The position numbers were made by a program, and so were the translations under genes. The notes beneath the pieces are model-generated. The model searched no databases, had not been told where the DNA came from, and was given only the letters and a program-made list of their open reading frames with translations. From NCBI RefSeq assembly GCF_019457515.1, contig NZ_CP080421.1, positions 2,480,001 through 2,544,000 of the forward strand: a stretch of DNA of 64,000 nt, given 5' to 3'. Shown here piece by piece: positions 1 to 8,311 of the stretch. Each line of letters begins with the position of its first letter. Positions within the stretch are counted from its first letter, which is position 1. This DNA is from Shewanella mesophila (lineage in GTDB: Bacteria > Pseudomonadota > Gammaproteobacteria > Enterobacterales > Shewanellaceae).

Positions 1-854
1 CCCTCGATCGCGCTCCAACTATTGCTGGCAACCACGGCAACGCCGCCTAAGGGTTGAAAACTTGGCGCGCCTTTAGGCACTGGCAATGTGATAACATCGA
101 CAACGCCAGCCACCTTTCGTGCGTCAGCATCATCTAGCTGAGTCAGCTGGCTACCCAATACCGCAGGGCGTGAAATACTGGCATATAACATCCCCTCGAG
201 GCGCACATCATAACCATACTGAGCGGATCCAGTTAAGATATCGTCCATATCAACAATACGGTGAGACTTACCAATATGAGTAAATGCCTTGGGGGACTTC
301 AGTTTCAATGTCGCTGCATCAGGTAAGGGTAATTTAGCGGCGGCCATCGCCAACTCACCAAAGGTTATACTGCGTCCCGATGATGAATGGATCACTTTGT
401 TATCGCTGGTTTTTAACTCATTCAATGGCACTTTGAGCCGCTCGCTTGCGGCTTGTTCGAGCATAGTGCGCGCCATTGCCCCCATCTCTCGCATCTTGTC
501 AAAACCACGACGAATGCTGCGTGAGCCGTCGGTGTTCTGACTACCATAACGCTTATCAGCTAATCCTTGAATGACCACCACATTTTCCCAACTGGCACCA
601 AGTTCATCGGCTAACACCTGAGGGATCCCCGTTCTGATCCCCTGCCCCATCTCTGAGCGATGGCAGGTTAAATACACCTTATTATCTTCGCCAATAGCCA
701 CAAACAGGTTCAGGCGCGACTCCTCTTGCTGCGCGATTGCCATAGGGCTCCAGCTCAAACCACTGGCACCGAGGGCCAATCCGCCACCAGCCGCACCAAA
801 AAGCTTTAATACATCTCGGCGGCTAAAGTTTTGTACAGCAGTAAATGTACTCAT
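1..854 (-). CDS. Molybdopterin-binding subunit of a xanthine dehydrogenase/isoquinoline oxidoreductase-type enzyme (IorB-like), partial, N-terminal part
   Basis: Only the first 284 codons are inside the window; the gene runs off the left edge. The product looks like the large molybdenum-cofactor subunit of an IorB/CoxL-type hydroxylase. The N-terminus carries a twin-arginine motif ([10 protein letters not shown], residues 10-19) before a glycine/alanine-rich hydrophobic stretch, so export through Tat to the periplasm is likely. Family-typical text such as [22 protein letters not shown] follows in short runs. The start ATG shares the ATGA overlap with the stop of the upstream 2Fe-2S subunit and has a strong AGGAGG site seven bases before it, so the two are translationally coupled. 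The substrate cannot be told from this fragment. Confidence 0.85.
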   Translation of the reverse strand, partial: MSTFTAVQNFSRRDVLKLFGAAGGGLALGASGLSWSPMAIAQQEESRLNLFVAIGEDNKVYLTCHRSEMGQGIRTGIPQVLADELGASWENVVVIQGLADKRYGSQNTDGSRSIRRGFDKMREMGAMARTMLEQAASERLKVPLNELKTSDNKVIHSSSGRSITFGELAMAAAKLPLPDAATLKLKSPKAFTHIGKSHRIVDMDDILTGSAQYGYDVRLEGMLYASISRPAVLGSQLTQLDDADARKVAGVVDVITLPVPKGAPSFQPLGGVAVVASNSWSAIE

Positions 855-1363
855 ACTTCAACCTCCTGTTGAATACGTGCGTCAGAGCTAGTGCCGGTAA
901 TCGCACTAGCCGTTTGACCAGATGCACTCTGGATCGCGGATTTTATGCGAGTATAAGTGCCACAGCGACAGATATTACCTACCATAGCATCATCTATCTG
1001 CGCCTCTGTAGGTTGAGGGAATTTAGTTAACAAGGCCGCCGCCGACATCAATTGACCCGCCTGACAATAGCCGCACTGAGGCACATTATGTTGCTGCCAT
1101 GCCTGTTTGAGATCATCTTGTACTAACCCTTCTATGGTCGTGATCTGTTTACCTTGAATCTGCTTTAAACTGGTTAGGCACGCCCTTGCTGGCTCGCCGT
1201 CGATGTGAATGGTACAAGCGCCACATAAGCCTGCACCACAACCAAACTTGGTTCCTGTTAAGCCAACAATATCTCGTATCGCCCAGAGCACGGGCATATT
1301 GGGGTCGGCATCCAAACTGTAATCTTTGCCGTTAATCTTCAGTCCTAGTGTGTTATCGGACAT
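851..1363 (-). CDS. (2Fe-2S)-binding subunit of the molybdenum hydroxylase (IorA-like)
   Basis: A 170-residue small subunit that passes electrons from the Mo site. It has the two cluster motifs of the family: a plant-ferredoxin-like set (Cys42, Cys47, Cys50, Cys62 in [10 protein letters not shown] and ARAC) and a C-terminal helical-domain set (Cys97, Cys100, Cys132, Cys134 in CGYC and ICRCG). Length is usual for the family. AAGGAG stands six bases before the ATG. The gene sits between the MocA-like gene and the Mo subunit, with its stop overlapping the Mo subunit start. There is no signal peptide, so it probably travels with a Tat-exported partner. The last 20 residues are low-complexity and Ser/Thr-rich. 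Confidence 0.92.
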   Translation of the reverse strand: MSDNTLGLKINGKDYSLDADPNMPVLWAIRDIVGLTGTKFGCGAGLCGACTIHIDGEPARACLTSLKQIQGKQITTIEGLVQDDLKQAWQQHNVPQCGYCQAGQLMSAAALLTKFPQPTEAQIDDAMVGNICRCGTYTRIKSAIQSASGQTASAITGTSSDARIQQEVEV

Positions 1364-1432
1364 CTTGTTCTCCTTGATAACCCTTGCAACGACAGGGATA
1401 GCGATTAAATAAATGAGTAGAGCGCTTAGTTT

Positions 1433-2086
1433 TTAGATCTCATCAGAGTTGAGAAAACGCTCAAGTTCCTCCGGGGTATCGATATCGACTTCGCCCCTAG
1501 GTATAAACGCAGCGATGATTTTCCCCTCCTGATAACGCTGCTTGAGTAACGGCTTAGCGCCTCTATCCCCCTTTAAGCTTAATAAGTCATCAAAATCATC
1601 TTGATGGAATATAGCAGGCACGCCTAAAGAGTGCCCATAATAAGCACAAACCCGAGTATCGGACTGTGTTTGAGCTAAATATAGTGTGAGATAATCATCG
1701 ACTGTTAACGCCAACTGATCCCCTAGTGCGATCATTAAGGATGATGCTTGCTGACGCTGAGCAAACTTGGCCGCAGCGCTAATAGAACAGCCTATCCCTC
1801 GTTGCCAATCGGGATTAATAATAAATTCTGCATTAGCGGGTAAACATGAAGTGACTTTCTCTAAATGACCACCAACGACAACGATTAAACGAGCACCGAC
1901 GCGCCGAGCAACAAGCAGCAAACGAGCGTAAACCTCGCCAATTAAGGTCGATTCATTACAAGAACCAAGCCGTTCTCCCAAATCAAACTTTGTCTTGTGG
2001 AGTCGCTGAGCCAACTTTGCGTCGCCAAACCGTCGGCTCTCGCCTGCTGCCAACAACGCAATGATGTTAACACTAGGCTTATTCAC
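1433..2086 (-). CDS. MocA-like nucleotidyltransferase, molybdenum cofactor maturation
   Basis: A 217-residue protein of the MobA/MocA fold. The N-terminal nucleotide-binding motif LAAGESRRFGDAKL (residues 12-25) fits the LAAGxSxRxGxxK signature. This family transfers CMP (or GMP) to molybdopterin, making the dinucleotide form used by xanthine dehydrogenase-type enzymes. Its place between xdhC and the hydroxylase structural genes supports a cytidylyltransferase role in loading this enzyme. The start codon overlaps the stop of xdhC by four bases (ATGA), so the two are coupled. Cofactor specificity (CTP against GTP) is inferred from context, not from residues. Confidence 0.85.
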   Translation of the reverse strand: MNKPSVNIIALLAAGESRRFGDAKLAQRLHKTKFDLGERLGSCNESTLIGEVYARLLLVARRVGARLIVVVGGHLEKVTSCLPANAEFIINPDWQRGIGCSISAAAKFAQRQQASSLMIALGDQLALTVDDYLTLYLAQTQSDTRVCAYYGHSLGVPAIFHQDDFDDLLSLKGDRGAKPLLKQRYQEGKIIAAFIPRGEVDIDTPEELERFLNSDEI

Positions 2087-3120
2087 CTCATCACCTCTTT
2101 GAGTGCGCCCAGCTTAGCTCCATGCAGTATCCCATGACACTCAGATAAAATACTCAATGCGATGGACTGCGGCAATTCACCGCCCAAGGCTAAACCAGCG
2201 GGCGCAGAGAAAAACGGAGTGATATCGGAGAGTTGTAATTGAGCTAACGCCAACACCTTGTCACGTCGATGACCTGGGCCTAATAAGGCTAAGTAAGCCA
2301 TATCACCGCTATTTTGCTGTACTAAAGAGAGGGCTTTGGCATCAAGTGTAAGATTATGCTGCATGATAATAGCGGCATCTAAGCCTTGCCAGAAGTCATC
2401 CTCAAGACTCTCTAGTGGCTGCCTGAACACCCTCGCCCCAACAAAGTCATGTGCGCGAGCATAGCTAGTTCGTTCATCCACGACATCAACTTGCCAGCCG
2501 AGTTCTTGACTAATTCGACTTACAGGCTGCGCATCCAATCCGCCACCCAATATGGCAATGCGATATCGACGCCTAAGCGGGATGATTAATGACGGACAAT
2601 CAGTTTGATGAATTCCTGCCGTTGTAAAGTCACTCAAACGCAGCTTGCTCACCACGTTATCAGCATCGGACTGCTGACAAAACACCGCACTTTGAATAAC
2701 TTCCTGAGGCGCGCTTTGCTGGCAAAGGCTCAGTTGATAAAAACAGTGACTTGAATGCTTTAATGCCTCACATAACGCAGCAAAATGCAGATGATGATTT
2801 TCTTTACACAGCGGAACCAACATCAGCTTAACGATTCCACCACAGCCGAGTTGATAACTGGCATCCGACTCATCGCTGGCATCATAACATACAGAGATAG
2901 CCTTACCTGTCTGCAACGCCTTCTGGCCATGGCGTCTCAAATCGGCTTCTAAACAACCACCACTCACTAAGCCAATACTCTTGCCCATGGAATGAATAAG
3001 CATCATGGCGCCCACCTTGCGGTAAGCAGATCCTTTGACATCGGTGATCACGGCCAGCACCCATTCATCATTGGGGGCGGCCATCCAGGCAGAGAGGAGG
3101 TCTTCTATATGATGTGACAT
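2083..3120 (-). CDS. XdhC/CoxI-family molybdenum hydroxylase maturation factor
   Basis: A 345-residue XdhC/CoxI family protein. The N-terminal domain shows GSAYRKVGAMMLI and SGGCLEADLRRHG, and a C-terminal Rossmann-like domain begins near IAILGGGLDAQPV. XdhC proteins bind sulfurated molybdenum cofactor and insert it into the partner enzyme. It is the first gene of a four-gene operon with the MocA-like, 2Fe-2S and Mo subunits. The ATG start is chosen because homologues begin near SHHIEDLLSAW. An in-frame TTG seven codons upstream, with a weak GAG before it, cannot be excluded. Confidence 0.85.
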   Translation of the reverse strand: MSHHIEDLLSAWMAAPNDEWVLAVITDVKGSAYRKVGAMMLIHSMGKSIGLVSGGCLEADLRRHGQKALQTGKAISVCYDASDESDASYQLGCGGIVKLMLVPLCKENHHLHFAALCEALKHSSHCFYQLSLCQQSAPQEVIQSAVFCQQSDADNVVSKLRLSDFTTAGIHQTDCPSLIIPLRRRYRIAILGGGLDAQPVSRISQELGWQVDVVDERTSYARAHDFVGARVFRQPLESLEDDFWQGLDAAIIMQHNLTLDAKALSLVQQNSGDMAYLALLGPGHRRDKVLALAQLQLSDITPFFSAPAGLALGGELPQSIALSILSECHGILHGAKLGALKEVMR

Positions 3121-3243
3121 ATCCGTGTGCTTTATATCCAAGTTAACTCTATGTTAAGTCACTAACCTAACAAAGCTTAGCAAAGGAAAACAACTCAAAT
3201 ACGTTGCAAAAGGTGTCAAACGGGCAGGAAAAATGAATCAAGG

Positions 3244-3274
3244 CATTTAGCGCGCAAATTCTACGCGCCAAATG
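3244..3274 (-). terminator. Hairpin downstream of the metallo-hydrolase gene
   Basis: An inverted repeat of 11 bases with one mismatch (CATTTAGCGCG against CGCGCCAAATG) and a nine-base loop, 23 bases beyond the stop of the minus-strand hydrolase. On the minus strand it is followed some bases later by a short T run (ATTTTTCC). It could terminate that transcript, but the T run is displaced, so this is tentative. Confidence 0.4.
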
Positions 3275-3296
3275 TCTGGTCATTTAGCGATTGAAA

Positions 3297-3941
3297 CTAA
3301 CTAAACAATTGATCGGCGACAAACGGATTTTGCTCCCGTTCAATACCAAAGCTTGAAATGGGTCCATGACCGGGAATAAAGTTAACATCACGACCCAGCG
3401 GCCAGAGAACCTGAGTGATAGAAGCAATCAAATCGGTATGGCTAGACAGAGGAAAGTCAGTTCGTCCAATCGAGCCTTTAAATATTACATCTCCCACCCA
3501 TGCCAATTTATCATTTTCACTGTAAAAAACGATATGTCCTGGAGTATGTCCGGGGCAATGTAACACTTGAAGACTCTGCTCTCCCACGGTAACAATGTCA
3601 CCCGCTTGCAAATACTGATGTGGCGTAAAGGGCGCGACGGGTAAAAAGCCAAAATGTTTACTCTGATCTGCCAAAGAGTTGAGCCAAAACTCATCATCTT
3701 TATGAGGCCCAATAATAGGGACATTTGTGGCTTCGCTCAGTAATTTAGCACCACCAACATGATCGATATGACCGTGAGTTAACAAAATTTTCTCAATTGT
3801 TAATCCCTGATTATCAAGCTGCTGTTGAATGCGCTTTATATCCCCACCAGGATCAACAACAGCCGCAAGCTTAGTCTTCTCGCACCAAATAATACTGCAG
3901 TTCTGCTGAAAAGGCGTGACTGGCACAATTTGATATTTCAT
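3297..3941 (-). CDS. MBL-fold metallo-hydrolase (YcbL/glyoxalase II-like)
   Basis: A 214-residue metallo-beta-lactamase fold hydrolase. The zinc motif THGHIDHVGG (His-x-His-x-Asp-His) lies near residues 55-64; later ligands appear in CPGHTPGH and GHGPIS, with an aspartate in WVGDVIFKGSIGRTDFP. This pattern is that of the short, single-domain glyoxalase II/YcbL group, which lacks the C-terminal substrate-binding domain of true GloB. Thioester hydrolysis is therefore possible but not shown. The ATG is preceded by GGAAG. It is divergent from the S33-type hydrolase gene. Confidence 0.85.
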   Translation of the reverse strand: MKYQIVPVTPFQQNCSIIWCEKTKLAAVVDPGGDIKRIQQQLDNQGLTIEKILLTHGHIDHVGGAKLLSEATNVPIIGPHKDDEFWLNSLADQSKHFGFLPVAPFTPHQYLQAGDIVTVGEQSLQVLHCPGHTPGHIVFYSENDKLAWVGDVIFKGSIGRTDFPLSSHTDLIASITQVLWPLGRDVNFIPGHGPISSFGIEREQNPFVADQLFS

Positions 3942-4018
3942 CTTCTACTTCCGGTTTTTACAGGCTTGCCATAGGTTACGATAAGCCGAGTCATTTCACT
4001 AACGACTCTTACAAAAAT

Positions 4019-4048
4019 ATTGATCTAGGATAACCTATCCTGAGCAAT
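4019..4048. promoter_or_regulatory. Palindrome in the divergent region between two hydrolase genes
   Basis: A near-perfect inverted repeat centred on AGGATA-ACC-TATCCT, with outer arms ATTG and CAAT; the full arms pair over about 13 bases with one single-base slip. It lies 77 bases from the minus-strand hydrolase start and about 70 bases from the plus-strand start. The shape suits a dimeric repressor operator or a transcript hairpin. I do not recognise the regulator. Confidence 0.4.
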
Positions 4049-4116
4049 ATTTTTTGTATACAATCTGGCAAAAGAAAGTCGCCAAAACAATAAAAACCAA
4101 CCGCAAAAGGTTTCAA

Positions 4117-5406
4117 ATGATCAACTCTCAGACGCTATCAGGCATCCAAGCCATCAAACACACCTTTGTTCTGCCTTTAGACCACGCACTTCCTCAAGGT
4201 GAAAAAATAACCGTCTTTGCTCGCGAGTTAGTCTCACCTGAAAATGCCAATAACGAACTTCCTTATTTAGTCTTCTTCCAAGGTGGACCAGGATTTGGCG
4301 CCGTTAGGCCTGCGGCAAATAGTGGCTGGATAAAACGCGCCTTACGAGAGTTTCGTGTACTACTCCTAGATCAGCGTGGTACTGGACTTTCATCACCGAT
4401 TAACTACGTATCACTCAGTCATTTAGATTCTGCTCAGCAAGCAGAGTATTTAAGCCACTTCCGCGCCGATAGCATAATTAAAGATGCCGAAGCCATTCGT
4501 CAGCAATTAACAGGCGGGCGCAAATGGAGCATTCTAGGCCAGAGTTTTGGTGGTTTCTGCGTCCTGAAATACCTTAACGATGCTCCCCAAGGCCTGCAAG
4601 AAGCCTATATCACTGGCGGTATTCCATCACTCACTCGCCCCGCGGATGAAGTCTACCAAGCCACCTACAAACGCGTCTTGGCTAAGAATCAAGATTTCTT
4701 TAGTCGTTTTTCCGATGCGCAGCAACTCGTTAAACAACTTGCCCGCTATATCCGCGAAAATGAGGTGCGGATCGCGACAGGTGAACGCCTGACCGTCGAA
4801 ATGCTACAACTGCTTGGCATTAACATTGGAATGGAACAGGGACCCGAATCTGTCTACTACTTGCTAGAACAAGCGTTAGTAGAAACCGAACAGGGCACAC
4901 AGATCAACCCCTTATTCTTAGGCCATTTCTGTCAACTTTTAGACTTTAATACCAACCCTATTTTTGCCTTGCTGCACGAGAGTATCTATTGCCAACAAAA
5001 TGGTTCCCAATGGGCAGCGCAAAGAGTACGTAACCAATATGATGAGTTTAATTATGACGAACATAAGCCCTTCTTGTTCACAGGCGAAATGGTCTATCCT
5101 TGGTTTTTTGATCAATTTACCAACTTAAAACCACTAAAACACGCCGCTCATCTTATCGCTGAGAACACTGACTGGCCAATGCTTTACGATGTGAACAAAT
5201 TAAATAAAAATCAAGTACCTGTCGCTGCCGCAATTTATAGCGAAGATATGTTTGTCGAGATGCGCTACAGCCTTGAAACCGCTACTCAGGTAAACAATCT
5301 CAAATACTGGCTCACATCAGAATATGAGCACAACGGTATCCGGATGGATGGTGAACATATTTTAGATAAACTTATCGCTCTTAATCGTGGTGAGATATTG
5401 AGATAA
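4117..5406 (+). CDS. Alpha/beta hydrolase, proline iminopeptidase-like (peptidase S33 family)
   Basis: A 429-residue alpha/beta-fold hydrolase. FFQGGPGFGA gives the oxyanion region, DQRGTGLS is the motif typical of prolyl aminopeptidases, and GQSFGGF holds the nucleophile serine in the GxSxGG elbow. A C-terminal histidine in DGEHILDK could complete the triad. Length and motifs fit the larger S33 aminopeptidases that release N-terminal residues, often proline, from peptides; the actual substrate is unknown. The ATG is chosen over an upstream in-frame TTG at 4054 because AAAAGG sits six bases before it and the extra 21 residues are basic and not family-like. Confidence 0.88.
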   Translation: MINSQTLSGIQAIKHTFVLPLDHALPQGEKITVFARELVSPENANNELPYLVFFQGGPGFGAVRPAANSGWIKRALREFRVLLLDQRGTGLSSPINYVSLSHLDSAQQAEYLSHFRADSIIKDAEAIRQQLTGGRKWSILGQSFGGFCVLKYLNDAPQGLQEAYITGGIPSLTRPADEVYQATYKRVLAKNQDFFSRFSDAQQLVKQLARYIRENEVRIATGERLTVEMLQLLGINIGMEQGPESVYYLLEQALVETEQGTQINPLFLGHFCQLLDFNTNPIFALLHESIYCQQNGSQWAAQRVRNQYDEFNYDEHKPFLFTGEMVYPWFFDQFTNLKPLKHAAHLIAENTDWPMLYDVNKLNKNQVPVAAAIYSEDMFVEMRYSLETATQVNNLKYWLTSEYEHNGIRMDGEHILDKLIALNRGEILR

Positions 5407-5590
5407 GTTTATCTCCTGGCCTAATTGATAGCGGTGAGATTCTGCGCCCATCAATAATGCCTGCCAGTAAAAGCATCGAGTACGGCAAGTTGACTCGCTA
5501 TCTCGATGCCATCTTAACAATCAAATATTGGAAACACTCACGGATCTGCGCTAAACCTAAATGAAATAGTGATTACCTAGGGTAAATTTA

Positions 5591-5785
5591 ATGGATTACC
5601 AACTCACTCGATTGAGCGGCGATATCCTCGTAGGCATAGTCAATGAGCAGCTTCGCCTAAACTGTAATGATAGGCAGGCACTGTTTTATCAACTCGATAT
5701 TCCAAGCAAAGTATTAGAACAGAAACTCAGTGCAGCAGGATTTCGATATGATCCGTTAAGCAATCAATATCGAGACATAAAATAG
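5591..5785 (+). CDS. DUF4250-like small protein
   Basis: A 64-residue protein of unknown function. The text DILVGIVNEQLRLN followed by AAGFRYDPLSNQY is like the DUF4250 family as I remember it, whose members are 55-65 residues and have a short helix-turn-helix look (KVLEQKLSAAGF). No membrane segment or signal peptide is visible. The start ATG has a weak AGGG nine bases upstream. The gene stands alone between the S33 hydrolase and the repeat element. Family assignment is by memory of motif, not by search. Confidence 0.7.
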   Translation: MDYQLTRLSGDILVGIVNEQLRLNCNDRQALFYQLDIPSKVLEQKLSAAGFRYDPLSNQYRDIK

Positions 5786-5890
5786 CCTAGTTGTCGGTTA
5801 AAATCCCCCCACACGCTTTGATGCTGCATCTCAATATAACAGTCAAAAAAGTGGTTAACGGATCACACTGATTATTAACTTTAATCATTT

Positions 5891-6155
5891 ATACCAATCA
5901 GTATAAGAAAGTGATCTACTCAGCGTGTTTTTTGGCAACTAATTCAAGGCGAATGGACGATGGAATGGTTGCTCCCTTGTGAGGCCATTCAACGCAGAAG
6001 TAGGAAGCCAAAAACACGCCTAACAGGCGAGTTTTAGCGCTTTCGATGCTGTGTTAACGAGTTTGACCGTAGAACAACTATGCTCTTCACTCGTTGCCTT
6101 GCCTCATAAGCGCTAAATTCTCGCTGAGCGATCATATCTTTATACTGATTGGTAT
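5891..6155. repeat. Palindromic interspersed repeat (MITE-like), full copy
   Basis: A 265-bp element bounded by inverted ends that share 16 identical bases (ATACCAATCAGTATAA) and stay similar for about 35. Inside are nested inverted repeats: GCGTGTTTTTTGGC (5923-5936) with GCCAAAAACACGC (6007-6019); GCGAG (6027-6031) with CTCGC (6120-6124); TTTAGCGCTT (6033-6042) with AAGCGCTAAA (6108-6117); and AACGAGT (6056-6062) with ACTCGTT (6089-6095). It has no gene. A diverged, shortened relative lies near 13.5 kb. It ends three bases from the topB stop codon. It is probably a non-autonomous mobile or folded repeat that could also end transcripts. Confidence 0.8.
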
Positions 6156-6158
6156 TAG

Positions 6159-8108
6159 CTATTTTTTTGTCGATTTAGTCACCTTCTTCTTTTGCGAATA
6201 GCGACGCTTCTTAAATTGCCCTTGTGGTGCCTTAATCCCTTGCAATGAGGTGGGCAGCTGAGATCCCGCTTGGATAATCAACTCGCCTAATGACTCGATT
6301 AATGGCTGCATAAAACTCTGATATTTAGCTTCCTTACGACAAATGGCATCTAAATGACTCTCCCATAACGCAGTCATATCAGGCGTCGTCGCCGATTCGG
6401 GCAAACTATTAATCAGCCCCTTGCCTACCTCCGTCGACACGATAGCTTTATCTTGACGAACTAAGAAACCTCGTTTGAACAACAGCTCGATGATGCCAGC
6501 TCGAGTGGCCTCAGTGCCTAAGCCATCGGTATCTTTAAGGATCTTACGAATATCAGGATTAGAAACGTAACGGTTAATGCCCGTCATCGCGGCAAGCAAG
6601 GTCGCATCGGTAAACGCTTTTGGCGGCTGAGTATGCTTCTCAAGCAATTCACCTTGACCCGAGTGCAAGGTTTGCCCCTCTATCAGTCGTGGAAGCAACT
6701 GTAAATCGTCGCTGTCATTATCTCTTTGTGAAGGCTTGTTAGCTGATTTAGGAAACAGCTGTTTCCAGCCTAGAGACTTCTCCTGCTTAGCTTTGGTCTT
6801 AAATCGTCCCTTTTCTATTTCAATTTCCACTTCGGTTTCATGGTACCGATATACAGGATAAAACTGCGCGAGGTATTGCCTGGCGACATGCAGATAGATC
6901 TGTTTCTCAGCTTGGGTTAAACCCGATAAGTTTGCCACCTTTTCGGTGGGAACGATGGCATGGTGTGCATCCACTTTTTTGTCATTCCATGCCTTAGATT
7001 TTATCTTAGGATCGGGGCTATCAATACCTTCGACTAATTCACTCGCCCCTTTTAACACCGCAGCAATAACACTTGGGGCAAGCACAAACTGCTCCTTAGG
7101 AAGGTATCGGCTATCCGACCTAGGATAGGTAATTAACTTATGTTTTTCATAGAGTGACTGGCACGTATCGAGCACAGCCTTTGCGCTCATACTAAATCGC
7201 TTCGCCGCATCAATCTGCAGCGCCGAAAGACTATAGGGTAAAGGTGGGCTTTGTTGTTTATCGCTGCTTTGAAGTGATGTCACCTGAGCGCTTTTATCTG
7301 TGATCCGTCCAACCACGTTCAGGGCTAATCCTCTAGACAAAACTCGCCCATCTTCGTCCATGTAGGGGCGACATGCATCACTGGGCAGCCATTTCGCTTT
7401 GAATGTTTCTTGCTTATCGGTGTAAAGATTTGCAAGCACTTCATAGAAAGGTTTGCTAACAAAGCCAGCAATTGCCTCATCACGACGCACCACAAGTCCC
7501 AGCAGTGGTGTCTGTACCCGACCAACAGATAACACGCCTTGGTAACCCACCTTGCGACCTTGCAAGGTATAGGCGCGAGTCATATTCATGCCGTAAAGCC
7601 AATCAGCCCTTGACCGCGCTAATGCCGATGTCGATAACGGGATAAATTCACGGTTAGATCTAAGTTGCCCCAAGGCTCGCTTCACCGCTGGCGGATTTAA
7701 GTCGCTCACCAACAAGCGCCGAGTTTGATTAAGTTTATTACCTTTAACGCCAAGATGAGCGATGACTTCATCGACGAGCAACTGTCCCTCACGATCGGGA
7801 TCTCCAGCGTTGACCAGCTGAGTCGCCTGCTTCACTAAGCCTCGCAATACCGTCAACTGGCTGCGAGTTTTTGGTTTAGGTTTCATCTTCCACTCTTGTG
7901 GAACGATGGGCAAGTGTTCAAACTTCCATGATTTGAACGCGGCATCATAGCTGTCTGGCTCAGCTTGCTCTAACAAGTGACCAATACACCAAGAAACGCA
8001 ATCGCCATTTGCAGCCGTAATAAACCCCTCCCCCTTTTTCAATGGTTTAGGTAATACATCGGCAATAGCCCTGCCTAGACTCGGTTTCTCTGCGATATAT
8101 AAAATCAT
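6159..8108 (-). CDS. topB: DNA topoisomerase III
   Basis: A 649-residue type IA topoisomerase that decatenates DNA. The N-terminal TOPRIM domain begins MILYIAEKPSLGRAIADVLP and contains the metal-binding AGDPDREGQ (residues 101-109). The catalytic tyrosine is Tyr328 in LITYPRSDSRYL, the same position as in E. coli TopB. The C-terminal tail is lysine-rich (GQFKKRRYSQKKK), suited to DNA binding, and there are no zinc-finger cysteines, which separates it from TopA. Its 3' end abuts the palindromic repeat. The Fur-like box upstream lies about 108 bases from its start, but is nearer the divergent gene. Confidence 0.96.
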   Translation of the reverse strand: MILYIAEKPSLGRAIADVLPKPLKKGEGFITAANGDCVSWCIGHLLEQAEPDSYDAAFKSWKFEHLPIVPQEWKMKPKPKTRSQLTVLRGLVKQATQLVNAGDPDREGQLLVDEVIAHLGVKGNKLNQTRRLLVSDLNPPAVKRALGQLRSNREFIPLSTSALARSRADWLYGMNMTRAYTLQGRKVGYQGVLSVGRVQTPLLGLVVRRDEAIAGFVSKPFYEVLANLYTDKQETFKAKWLPSDACRPYMDEDGRVLSRGLALNVVGRITDKSAQVTSLQSSDKQQSPPLPYSLSALQIDAAKRFSMSAKAVLDTCQSLYEKHKLITYPRSDSRYLPKEQFVLAPSVIAAVLKGASELVEGIDSPDPKIKSKAWNDKKVDAHHAIVPTEKVANLSGLTQAEKQIYLHVARQYLAQFYPVYRYHETEVEIEIEKGRFKTKAKQEKSLGWKQLFPKSANKPSQRDNDSDDLQLLPRLIEGQTLHSGQGELLEKHTQPPKAFTDATLLAAMTGINRYVSNPDIRKILKDTDGLGTEATRAGIIELLFKRGFLVRQDKAIVSTEVGKGLINSLPESATTPDMTALWESHLDAICRKEAKYQSFMQPLIESLGELIIQAGSQLPTSLQGIKAPQGQFKKRRYSQKKKVTKSTKK

Positions 8109-8215
8109 AACCCAACAAATACTGTATAAATTAACAGTAACTTTAACTCAGCAAAGTGAATGGCGCAAACTCAAAATACTTTTGCTGCTTACAACACGTA
8201 CTTTGTAAATTCAAT

Positions 8216-8230
8216 TGAGAATGATTCTCA
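8216..8230. promoter_or_regulatory. Fur box
   Basis: The sequence TGAGAATGATTCTCA is a perfect 7-1-7 palindrome matching the known Fur operator core. It lies between divergent topB and the small membrane protein gene, 82 bases before the latter's ATG. Fur with iron would repress a promoter here, so the downstream gene is probably induced by iron shortage. Confidence 0.8.
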
Positions 8231-8239
8231 TCTAAAGCT

Positions 8240-8278
8240 AATATCTTTAGTTAATACCTTTAGTTAATATCTATCGTT
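8240..8278 (+). repeat. Three 13-bp tandem repeats in the leader of the Fur-linked gene
   Basis: Three adjoining 13-base units: AATATCTTTAGTT, AATACCTTTAGTT and AATATCTATCGTT, then a partial GATATAGTC. The first two differ by one base and the third by two from the first. They lie between the Fur box and the ribosome binding site of the small membrane protein gene. They may be a slippage product or regulator sites. Confidence 0.6.
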
Positions 8279-8311
8279 GATATAGTCACAACCCATTTTG
8301 GGAGTCTAAAA

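Noticed and set aside
5458-5563. 35-codon frame starting MPASKSIEYGKL after the S33 hydrolase
   Set aside because: No ribosome site, no relative known, and it overlaps the degenerate echo of the hydrolase end.
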